Source: Roseivivax isoporae LMG 25204
Lineage (GTDB): Bacteria; Pseudomonadota; Alphaproteobacteria; Rhodobacterales; Rhodobacteraceae
Direction: 5' to 3'
Assembly: GCF_000521865.1 (NCBI RefSeq)
Contig: NZ_JAME01000013.1
Coordinates: 57,308-121,307, forward strand
Length of the DNA stretch: 64,000 nucleotides
Under the pieces are notes generated by a model that made no database searches, had not been told where the DNA came from, and saw only the letters and a list, made by a program, of their open reading frames with translations. Positions 8,555 through 18,992 of this stretch are shown in pieces. The translations under genes and the position numbers were made by a program. Each line of letters starts with the position of its first letter. The first letter of the stretch is position 1.

Positions 8555-9781
8555 ATGGACCAGATCACCCTCGCGCTCGCGCTCGTCGGCCTCGTGGTCG
8601 TGTGCCTCGGCCTCGTCTCTGCCCGGGTGGAGACGCTGCCGGTGTCGAAGCCGCTTCTCGCGCTCGGGGCGGGCATCGCCGTCGGGCCGGTGGGGCTCGG
8701 AGTCCTGCGGCCCGGGGAGTGGGCGGAGGGCCACACGATCCTGCGCGAGGCCGCGCGCTACACGCTCGCGATCTCCGTCTTCGGGATCGCGCTCCGGACG
8801 CCGCCCGGCAATTACCGCCGGCTGCTGCGCCCGGTGGCGCTGCTTCTGAGCGTCGGCATGCTGGTGATGTGGCTCGTCTCGGCGGGACTCGGCTGGGCGG
8901 TGCTCGGCCTCTCGCCCATGTCGGCGCTCCTCGTCGGCGCGGTCCTGACGCCGACCGACCCGGTCGTGTCCTCGTCGATCGTCACCGGCGGCGCGGCGAC
9001 GCGGAGCCTGCCCGACCGCCTGCGCTCCACCCTCTCGCTCGAGGCCGGGACCAATGACGGGCTCGCCTATCCGTTCGTGCTGCTGCCGCTCGCCTTTCTC
9101 GACCCGCCGGACGGGATGGCCCCGCTCGCGCACTGGCTGCTCGACGCGGTCCTGCGCGGCGTGGGGCTGGCCGTGATCGTGGGCGCGGTGATCGGCATGC
9201 TGGCGGCCCGGGCGCTCCGCGTCTCGGACGATCGCGGCTGGATCGAGGAACAGTCGCTCCTCAGCATGTCGATCGCGCTGTCGCTCGGGGTGCTCGCCAC
9301 GGTGCACCTGATAGGGTCGGACGGCATCCTCGCGGCTTTCGCCGCCGGCGCCACGTTCAACCTCGGGATCGCGACCTCCGAGGAGTTCGAGACCGAGGAC
9401 GTGCAGGAAGCGATCAGCCGCCTGTTCAACCTGCCGATCTTCGTGCTCTTCGGCGCGGTCCTGCCGTGGTCGGACTGGGCGGCGCTCGGCTGGGCCGGGG
9501 CGGGCCTCGCGCTCGCAGTGCTCCTGCTGCGCCGGCCGCTTGCCCTCGCCGCCACGGCGCCGTTCGCGGGGGCCATGGTCGAGCGTCGCGACGCGGTCTT
9601 CATGGGCTGGTTCGGGCCGCTCGGGGTCGCCGCGATCTTCTATGCGCTGCATGCCGAGCACCGCCTCGGCGATCCGCAGGCCTGGCACGTGACGAGCCTG
9701 GCCGTCGCGCTCTCGATCGCGCTCCACGGGATCACGGCGGCCTGGGGCATGCGGCGCTACCGCACACGGACGCCGTCCTGA
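8555..9781 (+). CDS. CPA1/NhaP-type sodium (or potassium)/proton antiporter
   Basis: A 408-residue integral membrane protein with about 12 hydrophobic segments. Family signatures are LTPTDPVVSSSI (the TDP motif of the unwound helix) near residue 132 and the ion-site segment EAGTNDGLAYPF near residue 168. It exchanges Na+ or K+ for protons across the inner membrane. It lacks the long cytoplasmic C-terminal regulatory tail of larger NhaP proteins. Two tandem EcfG promoters precede it, so induction under salt or general stress is likely. A strong hairpin follows the stop codon. Confidence 0.88.
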   Translation: MDQITLALALVGLVVVCLGLVSARVETLPVSKPLLALGAGIAVGPVGLGVLRPGEWAEGHTILREAARYTLAISVFGIALRTPPGNYRRLLRPVALLLSVGMLVMWLVSAGLGWAVLGLSPMSALLVGAVLTPTDPVVSSSIVTGGAATRSLPDRLRSTLSLEAGTNDGLAYPFVLLPLAFLDPPDGMAPLAHWLLDAVLRGVGLAVIVGAVIGMLAARALRVSDDRGWIEEQSLLSMSIALSLGVLATVHLIGSDGILAAFAAGATFNLGIATSEEFETEDVQEAISRLFNLPIFVLFGAVLPWSDWAALGWAGAGLALAVLLLRRPLALAATAPFAGAMVERRDAVFMGWFGPLGVAAIFYALHAEHRLGDPQAWHVTSLAVALSIALHGITAAWGMRRYRTRTPS

Positions 9782-9809
9782 CGACCCACACGCCCTGCCG
9801 GACCGAAAA

Positions 9810-9834
9810 GCCCCGGCGGACCAGCCGCCGGGGC
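9810..9834. terminator. GC-rich hairpin between convergent genes
   Basis: A perfect 10-bp stem, GCCCCGGCGG/CCGCCGGGGC, around a 5-base loop. It lies between the ends of the plus-strand antiporter and the minus-strand DUF892 gene. There is no clear T-run, so it may act as a bidirectional terminator or an mRNA 3' end stabiliser. Confidence 0.6.
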
Positions 9835-9880
9835 GTCGGGCGCCGCCCCGGCGGACGGCACCCGGTCGTCCTTCGTCGCC

Positions 9881-10381
9881 TCAGGCGGCAGCGTTCAGGC
9901 GGTCAAGCGCCACCTTGTTCAGCTTGGCGTCGGCCTCCTTCTCCTCGTCGAGCGTCGCCTCGAGGATCTTCGCGCTCTCGGAATGACCGAGCTGGCGCGC
10001 CCAGGCGACAAGGCTGCCGTAGCGGCTCATCTCGTAGTGCTCGACCGCCTGCGCGGCGGCGGCAAGCGCGGCATCGAGCGTCTGGCTGTCGGCGATCTCG
10101 TCCGAGATCTCCTCCGCCTCCTCGATGATGCCGTCGATGGCCGGGCAGGTCACGCCCGAGGCCTTCTCGCCGATATGCTCGAAGACCTGGTCGAGCCGCG
10201 CGACATGCTCGTGCGTCTCCTCGAGATGCGAGCGGAACGCCTGCCGCAGGCCGTCGTCCGACGCCTTGTCCGCCATCTTGGGCAGCGCCTTCTCGATCTG
10301 TTTCTCCGCGTAATAGATGTCGCGGAGCGTGTGCAGGAAGAGGCCGTCCAGGCTTTCGATATCCTTGGAAAGCAGTGCCAT
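9881..10381 (-). CDS. Ferritin-like DUF892 (YciE/YciF family) stress protein
   Basis: A 166-residue, mostly helical protein. It has the family pattern LFLHTLRDIYYAEKQIEKALPKM at the N-terminus, LEETHEHVARLDQVFE in the middle and AVEHYEMSRYGSLVAWA after it; the Glu and His residues of these helices form the di-iron ferritin-like site in the family. Members are cytoplasmic, stress-induced proteins of poorly known function. It is monocistronic and starts 39 bp after an EcfG promoter on the minus strand. Confidence 0.9.
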   Translation of the reverse strand: MALLSKDIESLDGLFLHTLRDIYYAEKQIEKALPKMADKASDDGLRQAFRSHLEETHEHVARLDQVFEHIGEKASGVTCPAIDGIIEEAEEISDEIADSQTLDAALAAAAQAVEHYEMSRYGSLVAWARQLGHSESAKILEATLDEEKEADAKLNKVALDRLNAAA

Positions 10382-10419
10382 GGTCCATGTCCTTTCACGG
10401 TGGATGTGACAGGCCGCCG

Positions 10420-10444
10420 AACAGCGCCCCCGCGCCAATGTTCC
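10420..10444 (-). promoter_or_regulatory. EcfG promoter of the DUF892 gene
   Basis: On the minus strand GGAAC (10444-10440), 17-base spacer, GTT (10422-10420), 39 bp upstream of the ATG at 10381. Confidence 0.8.
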
Positions 10445-10516
10445 CGGGCCCCCGCACGGGTCCCGCCCCCGGCGCCGGCCGCGTCGGCCGGGCCGGCGGA
10501 CCGCCGCCTGCGGTCT

Positions 10517-10541
10517 GGAACATTCCGGGCCCGGCGCGGTT
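10517..10541 (+). promoter_or_regulatory. EcfG promoter of the SRPBCC-ADH-SDR-katE operon
   Basis: GGAAC at 10517-10521, spacer of 17, GTT at 10539-10541, 28 bp before the ATG at 10569. The next five genes run in the same direction with gaps of at most about 50 bp, so this one promoter probably serves all of them. Confidence 0.8.
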
Positions 10542-10568
10542 GCGGCGGGCCAGACAAGGAAGGATGTC

Positions 10569-11210
10569 ATGTCACTTCGCTCAAGACTTCCCGCCCGACG
10601 GGAGCCCGCGCGCGGCGCGGTCGCAGGCCCCGCGCTCCTCGCCGGTGCCACGCTTCTCGGGATCGGGCTTGCCCTCTACTGGCGCAACCGGTTCGACGGA
10701 CGGGGCAGCCGCGACAGCGCCCCGGGTCACACCGCGCGGCGCAGCCGGTTCGGCGGGTACACCGTGATCGGCCGCTCGGTCACCATCCACGCCGACCGCG
10801 GCTCGCTCTACGACCAGTGGCGCGACTTCGGGAACCTGCCCCGCTTCATGGAGAACGTGAAGGCGGTCCGGACCGAGGGCGACGTCAGCACCTGGACCAT
10901 CGCCGCGCCCCGCGGGTCGGTCACCGTGAAGACGCGGATCGTCTCGGACCGCCCGGGCGAGGAGATCGCCTGGCGCTCGACCGAGGATTCCGACATCGAC
11001 ACCGAGGGTAAGGTGTCCTTCCGCGACGCGCCGGGCGGCCGGGGCACCGTGGTCGAGGCGCGCATCGCCTACCGCCAGCCCGGGGGCGCGGTCGGCCGCG
11101 GTGCCGCGTTCCTGACCGGCACCGACCCGCGCCAGCAGGCGCGGCGCGATCTCAAGCGCTTCAAGATGCTGATGGAGACGGGCGAGGTCACCTCCTCGCG
11201 GCTCCGCTGA
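10569..11210 (+). CDS. Membrane-anchored SRPBCC (START-like) protein
   Basis: A 213-residue protein. After a basic N-terminus, one hydrophobic helix at about residues 18-38 (AGPALLAGATLLGIGLALYW) anchors it in the membrane. The rest is an SRPBCC/polyketide cyclase fold, visible as VTIHADRGSLYDQWRDFGNLPRFMENV and RIVSDRPGEEIAWRS. Such domains bind hydrophobic ligands, but no specific ligand is implied here. It is the first gene of the EcfG-driven operon that ends with the catalase, which points to envelope stress protection. Confidence 0.8.
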   Translation: MSLRSRLPARREPARGAVAGPALLAGATLLGIGLALYWRNRFDGRGSRDSAPGHTARRSRFGGYTVIGRSVTIHADRGSLYDQWRDFGNLPRFMENVKAVRTEGDVSTWTIAAPRGSVTVKTRIVSDRPGEEIAWRSTEDSDIDTEGKVSFRDAPGGRGTVVEARIAYRQPGGAVGRGAAFLTGTDPRQQARRDLKRFKMLMETGEVTSSRLR

Positions 11211-11242
11211 CGCCCTGACCGACCTGATCCACGGAGGCCGCC

Positions 11243-12412
11243 ATGCGTGCCCTGACCTACCATTCCAAACACGACGTGCGCGTCGACACCGTGCCCGATC
11301 CCGAGCTCGTCAATCCGCGCGACGCCATCATCGAGGTGACGGCGACGGCGATCTGCGGGTCGGACCTGCACCTTTACGACGGGGTGATCCCGGGCGTCAT
11401 GTCCGGCGACATCCTCGGCCACGAGTTCATGGGCCGCGTCGTCGACGCAGGCCCCGGCAGCACGCTCGAGAAGGGCCAGCGGGTGGTCGTGCCCTTCACC
11501 ATCTCGTGCGGGCAATGTTTCCACTGCCTGCGCGCGCAGTATTCCGCCTGCGACAACTCGAACCCGGCCGAGAACCAGGACCTGACCGAACCGCTCTACG
11601 GCCAGGCGCTGAGCGGTCTCTTCGGCTACTCGCACCTGACCGGCGGCTATCCCGGCGGCCAGGCGGAATATGTCCGCGTGCCCTATTCCGATATCGGGCC
11701 CATCGTCATTCCCGACGGGCTCGAGGACGAGGAGGTGCTGTTCCTCTCCGACATCCTGCCGACGGGATGGATGGCCGCGGACAATTGCGACATCGAGCCC
11801 GGCGACACCGTCGCGGTGTGGGGCTGCGGCCCGGTCGGCCTGTTCGCGATCCAGAGCGCGAAGCTCATGGGGGCCGCGGAGGTCATCGCGATCGACCACT
11901 ACCCCAACCGGCTCGACCTCGCGCGCAAGCTCGGCGCCAAGGTCATCGACTACCGCACGACCCGCGTGCTCGAGGCGTTGACCGAGATGACGGGCGGCAT
12001 CGGCCCGGACGCCGTGATCGACGCGGTCGGCATGGAGAGCCACGGGCTCGCGCCGGACAACATCGCCGACACGGTCAAGCAGAAGGTCGGCTTCGGCGCC
12101 GATCGCGGCCACGCCCTGCGCGAGGCGATCATGGCCTGCCGCAAGGGCGGCCGGGTGTCGATGCCGGGCGTCTATGGCGGCTTTCTCGACAAGTTCCCGC
12201 TCGGCGCCTTCATGGAGAAGGGCCTGCAGATGCGCACCGGGCAGACCCACGTGCAGAAATATTCCAAGGACCTGCTGCACCGCATCCGCGAGGGCGAGAT
12301 CGACACGACTTTCCTGATCTCGCACCGCCTGCCGCTCGAGCAGGCGGCCGAGGGCTACGCCAACTTCCACTCGAACCAGGACGACTGGACCAAGGTCGTC
12401 CTGAGACCCTGA
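11243..12412 (+). CDS. Zinc-dependent alcohol dehydrogenase, formaldehyde dehydrogenase-like
   Basis: A 389-residue MDR enzyme with both zinc sites. The catalytic zinc is held by ICGSDLHLY (Cys) and GHEFMGRVVDAG (His-Glu). The structural zinc lies in the lobe CGQCFHCLRAQYSACDN. The Rossmann site is VAVWGCGPVGLFAIQSAK. Length and the lobe resemble glutathione-independent formaldehyde dehydrogenases of the FdhA type. A role in detoxifying aldehydes in the cytoplasm under stress is likely; the exact substrate is unknown. Shine-Dalgarno GGAGG precedes the ATG. Second gene of the operon, 32 bp after the SRPBCC gene. Confidence 0.88.
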   Translation: MRALTYHSKHDVRVDTVPDPELVNPRDAIIEVTATAICGSDLHLYDGVIPGVMSGDILGHEFMGRVVDAGPGSTLEKGQRVVVPFTISCGQCFHCLRAQYSACDNSNPAENQDLTEPLYGQALSGLFGYSHLTGGYPGGQAEYVRVPYSDIGPIVIPDGLEDEEVLFLSDILPTGWMAADNCDIEPGDTVAVWGCGPVGLFAIQSAKLMGAAEVIAIDHYPNRLDLARKLGAKVIDYRTTRVLEALTEMTGGIGPDAVIDAVGMESHGLAPDNIADTVKQKVGFGADRGHALREAIMACRKGGRVSMPGVYGGFLDKFPLGAFMEKGLQMRTGQTHVQKYSKDLLHRIREGEIDTTFLISHRLPLEQAAEGYANFHSNQDDWTKVVLRP

Positions 12413-12433
12413 TCCCGTCCGGAGGAGTACCCC

Positions 12434-13216
12434 ATGTCACTGGAGTCCCCGCTTGCCGTCGTCACCGGCGCCTCGAGCGGCATCGGCCGAGAACTCGCCC
12501 GGCTCTGCGCCGACGACGTCAAGACGCTGATCCTGACGGCGGACGAGCCCGACCTTTCGGACCTCGCGATCGAGCTCGACCGCGCGGGCGTGAACGTCGA
12601 GGTGGTGAAGGCCGACCTCGGCACGCCGCCCGGCGTGCAGCAACTGCTCGACCGCGTGGGCGACCGCCCCATCGACTGCTTCATGGCGAATGCTGGCGTC
12701 GGGCTTGGCCACGCCTTCGTCGAGCAGGACCTGGGCGACATCCGGCGGGTCATCAACGTGAACGTCACCGGCACGACGATGCTGCTGCACGAGATCGCCC
12801 GGCGCATGCGCGACCGCGGCACCGGACGGATCCTCGTGACGGGATCCATCGCGGGCCTGATGCCCGGCAGCTACCAGGCGGTCTACAACGCCACCAAGGC
12901 CTATCTCGACAGCCTGAGCTACGCGGTGCGCAACGAGCTGCAGGGCAGCGGCGTCACCATCACCTGCCTGATGCCCGGCCCGACCGAGACCGAGTTCTTC
13001 GACCGCGCCGACATGCAGGACACGCCCGTCGGCCAGTCCGACAGCAAGGACGATCCGGCCATGGTCGCGCGCGAGGGCTACGCCGCGATGAAGAAGGGCC
13101 AGAGCGGCGTCGTCACTGGCTTCATGAACAAGGTCCAGGCGACCTTTGCCGGGCTCATCCCCGACACCGTGCTCGCGCGGATGCACCGCCGCATGGCCGA
13201 ACCCGAAGACGGCTGA
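12434..13216 (+). CDS. SDR-family oxidoreductase
   Basis: A 260-residue classical short-chain dehydrogenase. It has the cofactor motif TGASSGIGRELA near the N-terminus, NAG (FMANAGVGLGHA), catalytic Ser in VTGSIAG and Tyr-x3-Lys in YNATKAY. Its substrate is unknown; related proteins reduce aldehydes or ketones. Third gene of the stress operon, 21 bp after the ADH, with a GGAGG Shine-Dalgarno. A compact hairpin follows before katE. Confidence 0.88.
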   Translation: MSLESPLAVVTGASSGIGRELARLCADDVKTLILTADEPDLSDLAIELDRAGVNVEVVKADLGTPPGVQQLLDRVGDRPIDCFMANAGVGLGHAFVEQDLGDIRRVINVNVTGTTMLLHEIARRMRDRGTGRILVTGSIAGLMPGSYQAVYNATKAYLDSLSYAVRNELQGSGVTITCLMPGPTETEFFDRADMQDTPVGQSDSKDDPAMVAREGYAAMKKGQSGVVTGFMNKVQATFAGLIPDTVLARMHRRMAEPEDG

Positions 13217-13220
13217 GGGC

Positions 13221-13235
13221 GGGCCGCGACGGCCC
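13221..13235. other. Intercistronic hairpin between the SDR and katE genes
   Basis: GGGCCG, three-base loop CGA, CGGCCC. It is too small and lacks a T-run for a firm terminator call. It could attenuate read-through into katE or protect the upstream message from decay. Confidence 0.4.
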
Positions 13236-13266
13236 GTCCCAGATTTCCAACCAGAGGAACGAGTAG

Positions 13267-15326
<2,060 letters not shown>

Positions 15327-15330
<4 letters not shown>

Positions 15331-15680
15331 CCGACCGCAGATCGCCCGCGGACGCGCCCACCTCGGACCGCCTGCGCAAGGACATCGACGAAGGGCGCAC
15401 CGGCGACAAGATCGGCTTTCCCGATCCCGCCGCGGCGCCGCTCGGCACCGACGACGAGGCGGCCGGGAGCGCGCCCACGCCCGAGCAGCTGCAGCACGCC
15501 GCCGACATGGAGGCCGGGCGGATCCCCGAGGCGCGGGACTCCTCCGTGGACCGCCGCCCGATCTCGGGCGGCGAGGGCACGCCGCCCCGCCACGTCCAGA
15601 CCACGCTGAAGGTGGCCGCGGCGGTGGTCGCGGTACTCGTGGCCGGCTGGCTGCTCTGGCGCGCGATTTCCGGAACCTGA
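15327..15680 (+). CDS. Small protein with a C-terminal membrane anchor
   Basis: A 117-residue protein with a charged, probably disordered first 90 residues rich in Asp, Pro and Gly. One hydrophobic segment near the end ([18 protein letters not shown]) makes it tail-anchored. Its ATG overlaps the katE stop (ATGA), so it is translationally coupled to the catalase. I recognise no domain. Membership of the katE operon implies a stress role, perhaps at the inner membrane. Confidence 0.75.
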
Positions 15681-15684
15681 TCCG

Positions 15685-15709
15685 GGAACATCGGCGCCGG
15701 GCCGCTGTT
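15685..15709 (+). promoter_or_regulatory. EcfG promoter of the BON gene
   Basis: GGAAC at 15685-15689, spacer of 17, GTT at 15707-15709. It lies 130 bp before the BON-domain ATG at 15839, so the leader is long. Confidence 0.75.
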
Positions 15710-15838
15710 ACCGGTGTCGATCGAAGACGGCAGGTGCCCGGGACGGACACAAGGAACGCCCCCCGGGCCCGCCCACGCGATCACCCGACGACGCACCGGC
15801 CGGCCGACCTGCTGCCGGACACGCGAAAGGACACCGAG

Positions 15839-16462
15839 ATGGCCGAGAGACCGAAATTCAGGGGCTGGCCCGACGAGCAGGCCGACCCCGACCGCGGCTT
15901 CCGCCAGGGTCACGACGATGGCCGCGCGCCCCGTCGCGGCGACGCCTCGGACCGCGCGGGCGCCGCGACGCAGGACGACGTCCGGGCGCGGCGGCAGGAC
16001 GCCGACGACGACCGGCGCGCCGCCGCATCTCCTGAAACGGTGGCCTGGCCTTGGGCCGGGCGGCTCGACGAACGCACCCGGCAGCGGCCGGAACGGCCGT
16101 TCATCGACCGCGCGCGCGACGAGGTCGCGTCCTGGGTCGGCGACGATGCCGCCGCGCGGCGGCGCCAGCGCGACTATACCGGCGTCGGACCGCGCAACTA
16201 CCGCCGGTCCGACACCCGGATCGAGGAGGACGTCAACGACGACCTGACCGCCGATCCGCTGCTCGACGCCTCGCACATCGAGGTGACGGTGCGCGACCGC
16301 GAGGTGACGCTCGACGGGTTCGTCGCCGACCGGCAGGCCAAGCGCCGCGCCGAGGACTGCGCCGACTTCGTCGCCGGCGTCGTCCACGTTCAGAACAATC
16401 TCAGGATAAGGGGTCCTTCCTCCGAAGGATCCGAGGCGTTCGCTCCGGGCACATCACCCTGA
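15839..16462 (+). CDS. BON-domain protein
   Basis: A 207-residue soluble protein with no signal peptide. The first 140 residues are strongly charged (many Arg and Asp) and look disordered. One BON domain follows at about 140-195 (VNDDLTADPLLDASHIEVTV, DREVTLDGFV, VHVQNNLRI). BON domains bind phospholipid or partner proteins and are common in OsmY-like stress proteins. It is downstream of an EcfG promoter and 88 bp before a DUF421 membrane gene with which it may be cotranscribed. Confidence 0.8.
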   Translation: MAERPKFRGWPDEQADPDRGFRQGHDDGRAPRRGDASDRAGAATQDDVRARRQDADDDRRAAASPETVAWPWAGRLDERTRQRPERPFIDRARDEVASWVGDDAAARRRQRDYTGVGPRNYRRSDTRIEEDVNDDLTADPLLDASHIEVTVRDREVTLDGFVADRQAKRRAEDCADFVAGVVHVQNNLRIRGPSSEGSEAFAPGTSP

Positions 16463-16549
16463 TCCCCTGGCTTGGAGTGGACCTCCGGCCCGCGCAGTTT
16501 GCATCCCGCCGGTGCGCGCGGGCCGGAGCGCAACATTTTCCGTGTGCTC

Positions 16550-17083
16550 ATGCCGCATGACCTTCTTCTCGACGACGCCGCGGGCCTGCTGCGGACGCTG
16601 ATCGTCGGCCCCCTGGCCTACGCGTTCCTCGTCGCGGCCCTGCGCGTGTCGGGCAAGCGCACGCTGGCCAAGCTCAACGCCTTCGACCTCGTGGTCACGG
16701 TGGCGCTCGGCTCGACGCTCGCCTCGGTCCTGACATCCGAGAACGCGGCGTTCGCCGAGGCCGCGGTCGCCTTCCTCACCCTCATCGGGCTGCAGTGGAT
16801 CGTGGCGACCGCCTCCGTGCGCTGGCGCGGCTTCGCGCGCACGGTCCGGTCCGATCCGACGCTGCTCATGCGGTCGGGCGAGATCTGCGAGGATGCGCTG
16901 CGGCGCGAGCGGATCACCCGTGCCGAGCTGATGACGGTGATCCGCACCAGCGACACGAACGATCCGCGCAACGTGGCCGCGGTGATCCTCGAAAGCGACG
17001 GATCGTTCAGCGTGATCCCGGAACCCGAGGGGCCCGGGTCCGCGGACTACCCGCTACCCGGCGCGGGCGCCCGCGGTACCTGA
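16550..17083 (+). CDS. DUF421 (YetF-like) membrane protein
   Basis: About 177 residues. Three hydrophobic segments (AYAFLVAALRV, VVTVALGSTLAS, VAFLTLIGLQWIVA) are followed by the soluble DUF421 domain with LLMRSGEICEDALRRERITRAELMTVIR. The segment SGKRTLAKLNAFDLVVTVALGS is the family hallmark. The start is uncertain: the ATG at 16550 has no clear Shine-Dalgarno, and an upstream TTG in frame at 16472 is possible. It probably belongs with the BON gene upstream. The family has no assigned reaction. Confidence 0.8.
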   Translation: MPHDLLLDDAAGLLRTLIVGPLAYAFLVAALRVSGKRTLAKLNAFDLVVTVALGSTLASVLTSENAAFAEAAVAFLTLIGLQWIVATASVRWRGFARTVRSDPTLLMRSGEICEDALRRERITRAELMTVIRTSDTNDPRNVAAVILESDGSFSVIPEPEGPGSADYPLPGAGARGT

Positions 17084-18163
17084 ACCCCGGCCTGCCTGCG
17101 GCCAGAGCAGATCCTCGATCGCGTCGAGTTGCGCCGCGCGGCTGAAGCGCGCCGCCCGCTCCGCCGCGTGGGCACCCATGGCACGGGCCAGCCCCGGATC
17201 GCCGCGCACCTCGGAGATGCGCGCGACCAGCGCGTCCGGGTCGCGCGGGTCGAAGAACAGCGCGACACCATCCCAGAGCTCGCGGAAGGTCGCGATGTCC
17301 GACAGGACGAGCGGCGCGCCGCCGCTCGCCGCCTCGAGCACCGCGAGCCCGAAAGGTTCGTAATGGGACGCCGAGACGAAGACCTCGGCCTCGGACACCA
17401 TCCGGCGGGCGGCGCGCGCGGGCAGGTTTCCCACCGCCTGCGCATGCCGGATCTGCGCCACCGACCCCTCCGGCCCGCGCACCGCGCCGAGCAGCGTCAC
17501 CGGCACGTCGAGCTCCGCCGCCGCAAGGTCGAGGCAGCGCGCGTTCTTGGCGAGGTCCCACCAGCGGCCGGCGGCGATCACGCCCGACCGCGTGGCGGCG
17601 GGCGCCTCGGGCGCCACGGTGGCGTTCCACACCGCGGCGATCCCGTCGAGGCCCGGATAGGTGCGCGCCAGCGCATCGGCATGGCTGCGCGAGGGTGCCA
17701 GCACCACGTCCGCACGCTCGAGCCCCGCGCGAGTCAGCGCGGACAGCCATGCGACCGGGCCCGGCACCGGTTCGTCGAGGACCTCGGCGTACCACGTGCC
17801 GAGGCAGGAATGGGACATGGCGATCACGGTGGGGTCGCCGGGGATCCGGGGCAGGTCTGCGGCCTGGCTCGGCACGTTCAGCCACACATGGGTCGCACCG
17901 CGCCGCGCGGCCTCGGTCGCGATCCAGTGGCCGACGCCCGCAAGCTCCTCCGGCACCGCCGCCATCCAGTCAAGCGGCTCGGGCGCCCAGACCAGCGTCG
18001 CCACGCGTTCCGCCTCGGCCCGCTGCTCGGGCACGGGTTCGGGGCCGAAGCCCGCCAGCACGACCTCGGCGCCGCGGGCCTGGAACCCCTCCGCCAGGTC
18101 GACCGAGTGGCGCCAGACGCCACCCACGGCGTCGAGCGTCATCAGGATCCGCGCGCCCCTCAC
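17054..18163 (-). CDS. Glycosyltransferase family 4-like protein
   Basis: A roughly 369-residue GT-B glycosyltransferase. The N-terminus RILMTLDAVGGVWRHSVDLA is the typical glycine-rich acceptor-side loop. The donor site is SASHYEPFGLAVLEAASGGA (the E-x7-E motif). I chose the GTG at 18163 because it places the Rossmann strand at residue 5; an ATG at 18142 is an alternative. It is monocistronic, transcribed toward the DUF421 gene, with a symmetric EcfG promoter upstream. The product could be a stress-induced glycan, glycolipid or compatible glucoside. Confidence 0.8.
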   Translation of the reverse strand: MRGARILMTLDAVGGVWRHSVDLAEGFQARGAEVVLAGFGPEPVPEQRAEAERVATLVWAPEPLDWMAAVPEELAGVGHWIATEAARRGATHVWLNVPSQAADLPRIPGDPTVIAMSHSCLGTWYAEVLDEPVPGPVAWLSALTRAGLERADVVLAPSRSHADALARTYPGLDGIAAVWNATVAPEAPAATRSGVIAAGRWWDLAKNARCLDLAAAELDVPVTLLGAVRGPEGSVAQIRHAQAVGNLPARAARRMVSEAEVFVSASHYEPFGLAVLEAASGGAPLVLSDIATFRELWDGVALFFDPRDPDALVARISEVRGDPGLARAMGAHAAERAARFSRAAQLDAIEDLLWPQAGRGSGTAGARAG

Positions 18164-18233
18164 GCCGGGGCCCGTCCGTGTTGCCCAGGTGCATCCATCT
18201 GTCTGCCTGCCCTTGATATTGAAGAGAGCCGCG

Positions 18234-18260
18234 GGAACACCGCCGTTGCGAACATGTTCC
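18234..18260. promoter_or_regulatory. Symmetric EcfG promoter between glycosyltransferase and nepR
   Basis: GGAAC (18234-18238), 17 bases, GTTCC (18256-18260). It reads on the minus strand toward the glycosyltransferase (start 18163) and can read on the plus strand toward nepR (start 18463). Confidence 0.75.
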
Positions 18261-18377
18261 CGGATCGCGAGACGGCGCGGCGGCAGCGTTCGCGGCGATC
18301 GGCCGCATCCGGGCCAAATGTCCGGTTTATGCGGGAAAATGCGTGTTGCTTTCTTACGTGTTCGTGAACCCCGGTGG

Positions 18378-18402
18378 GAAACATGACGCTTTCGGAGTAG
18401 TT
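18378..18402 (+). promoter_or_regulatory. Variant EcfG-type promoter of nepR
   Basis: GGAAAC (18377-18382), 17 bases, GTT (18400-18402). The -35 is one base off the GGAAC form, and the same GGAAAC occurs before the kinase gene at 24972. It is 61 bp upstream of the nepR start, which fits autoregulation of the GSR core. Confidence 0.65.
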
Positions 18403-18462
18403 CACTTCTGACGCAGGATGTAGGCAGCCGACGACAGCCCGCAGGACCCGAGGAGCCGGATC

Positions 18463-18639
18463 TTGAAGACACCGAACACACCGCCCGGCGCCGCGATGCG
18501 CGACGAGACCGAAAAGCTGCACGACCAGATGGATGCCGCGCTGGCGCGGCAGCTGCAGCGGATCGAGAACGAGGAGACGCCCGAACACCTCCTGGCACTC
18601 GCCCGCGAGTTGCAGGAGCTGCTGCGCGGCAAATCGTGA
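18463..18639 (+). CDS. nepR: NepR-type anti-sigma factor
   Basis: A 58-residue helical protein that should bind and inhibit EcfG in unstressed cells and be taken away by a PhyR-type protein on stress. The segment LARQLQRIENEETPEHLLALARELQELL matches the two-helix NepR core (family pattern LR..YD..V.E.VPDRFLDLL..L). I chose the TTG at 18463 because AGGAG sits 7 bases upstream; a later ATG at 18496 would still leave the core intact. It lies 353 bp before ecfG on the same strand, a wider gap than the usual close pairing. Confidence 0.85.
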   Translation: MKTPNTPPGAAMRDETEKLHDQMDAALARQLQRIENEETPEHLLALARELQELLRGKS

Positions 18640-18647
18640 CTCTTCGA

Positions 18648-18672
18648 GGAACATCTAACTTCACGGGTCGTT
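18648..18672 (+). promoter_or_regulatory. EcfG promoter between nepR and ecfG
   Basis: GGAAC at 18648-18652, spacer of 17, GTT at 18670-18672, starting 9 bp after the nepR stop. The nearest convincing gene downstream is ecfG at 18993, so this looks like an autoregulatory promoter with a leader of about 310 nt. Confidence 0.7.
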
Positions 18673-18992
18673 GATCCTGTGACCGAGGCCGTCCCGGCGT
18701 CGGTGGACGCGAGGATCACGACATGTCCGATGCCGGAACGCTGCACGATCATCCGCAGGCCTTCCCGTCATCCGCTGCCTCGCGTCGCCGAGCCGACGCC
18801 CCATATCTTCCCCTAGACTGCGCCCTTGCCGCGCGGCCCGCCGGGTCGTGGGCCGGTGCGCGCCTGCACCCTCGGTCCCTGCCCCGCGACATCGCAGGTT
18901 CGTCGCGGAGCCACCTGTGAGCGTACCAAGTGCAGACATCCGCCGGGCCGTTCCGCGGAACGCCCGGCCATCAACGACCAGGGGGCCGACAC
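18673..18992 (+). other. Long leader before ecfG with no supported gene
   Basis: About 320 bp with no convincing coding region. A 65-codon frame (18723-18920) exists but has an Arg/Pro/Ala-biased product without a recognisable fold. The stretch could be a regulatory 5' leader of ecfG or carry a small RNA. Confidence 0.4.

Noticed and set aside
16530..16556. A possible EcfG promoter before the DUF421 gene (GCAAC near 16530)
   Set aside because: The -35 has a mismatch and no GTT stands at 16 or 17 bases, so it does not meet the pattern shown by the other sites.
18723..18920. A 65-codon open frame between nepR and ecfG
   Set aside because: Its product is Arg/Ala/Pro-biased with no recognisable fold and no clear Shine-Dalgarno; such frames are common by chance in DNA this rich in GC. 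Reported as leader instead.
18640..18992. A PhyR gene next to nepR/ecfG
   Set aside because: I looked for the usual neighbouring phyR on both strands and found no frame with a sigma-like domain followed by a receiver anywhere in the window. Only the reversed arrangement at 28244-28825 exists.
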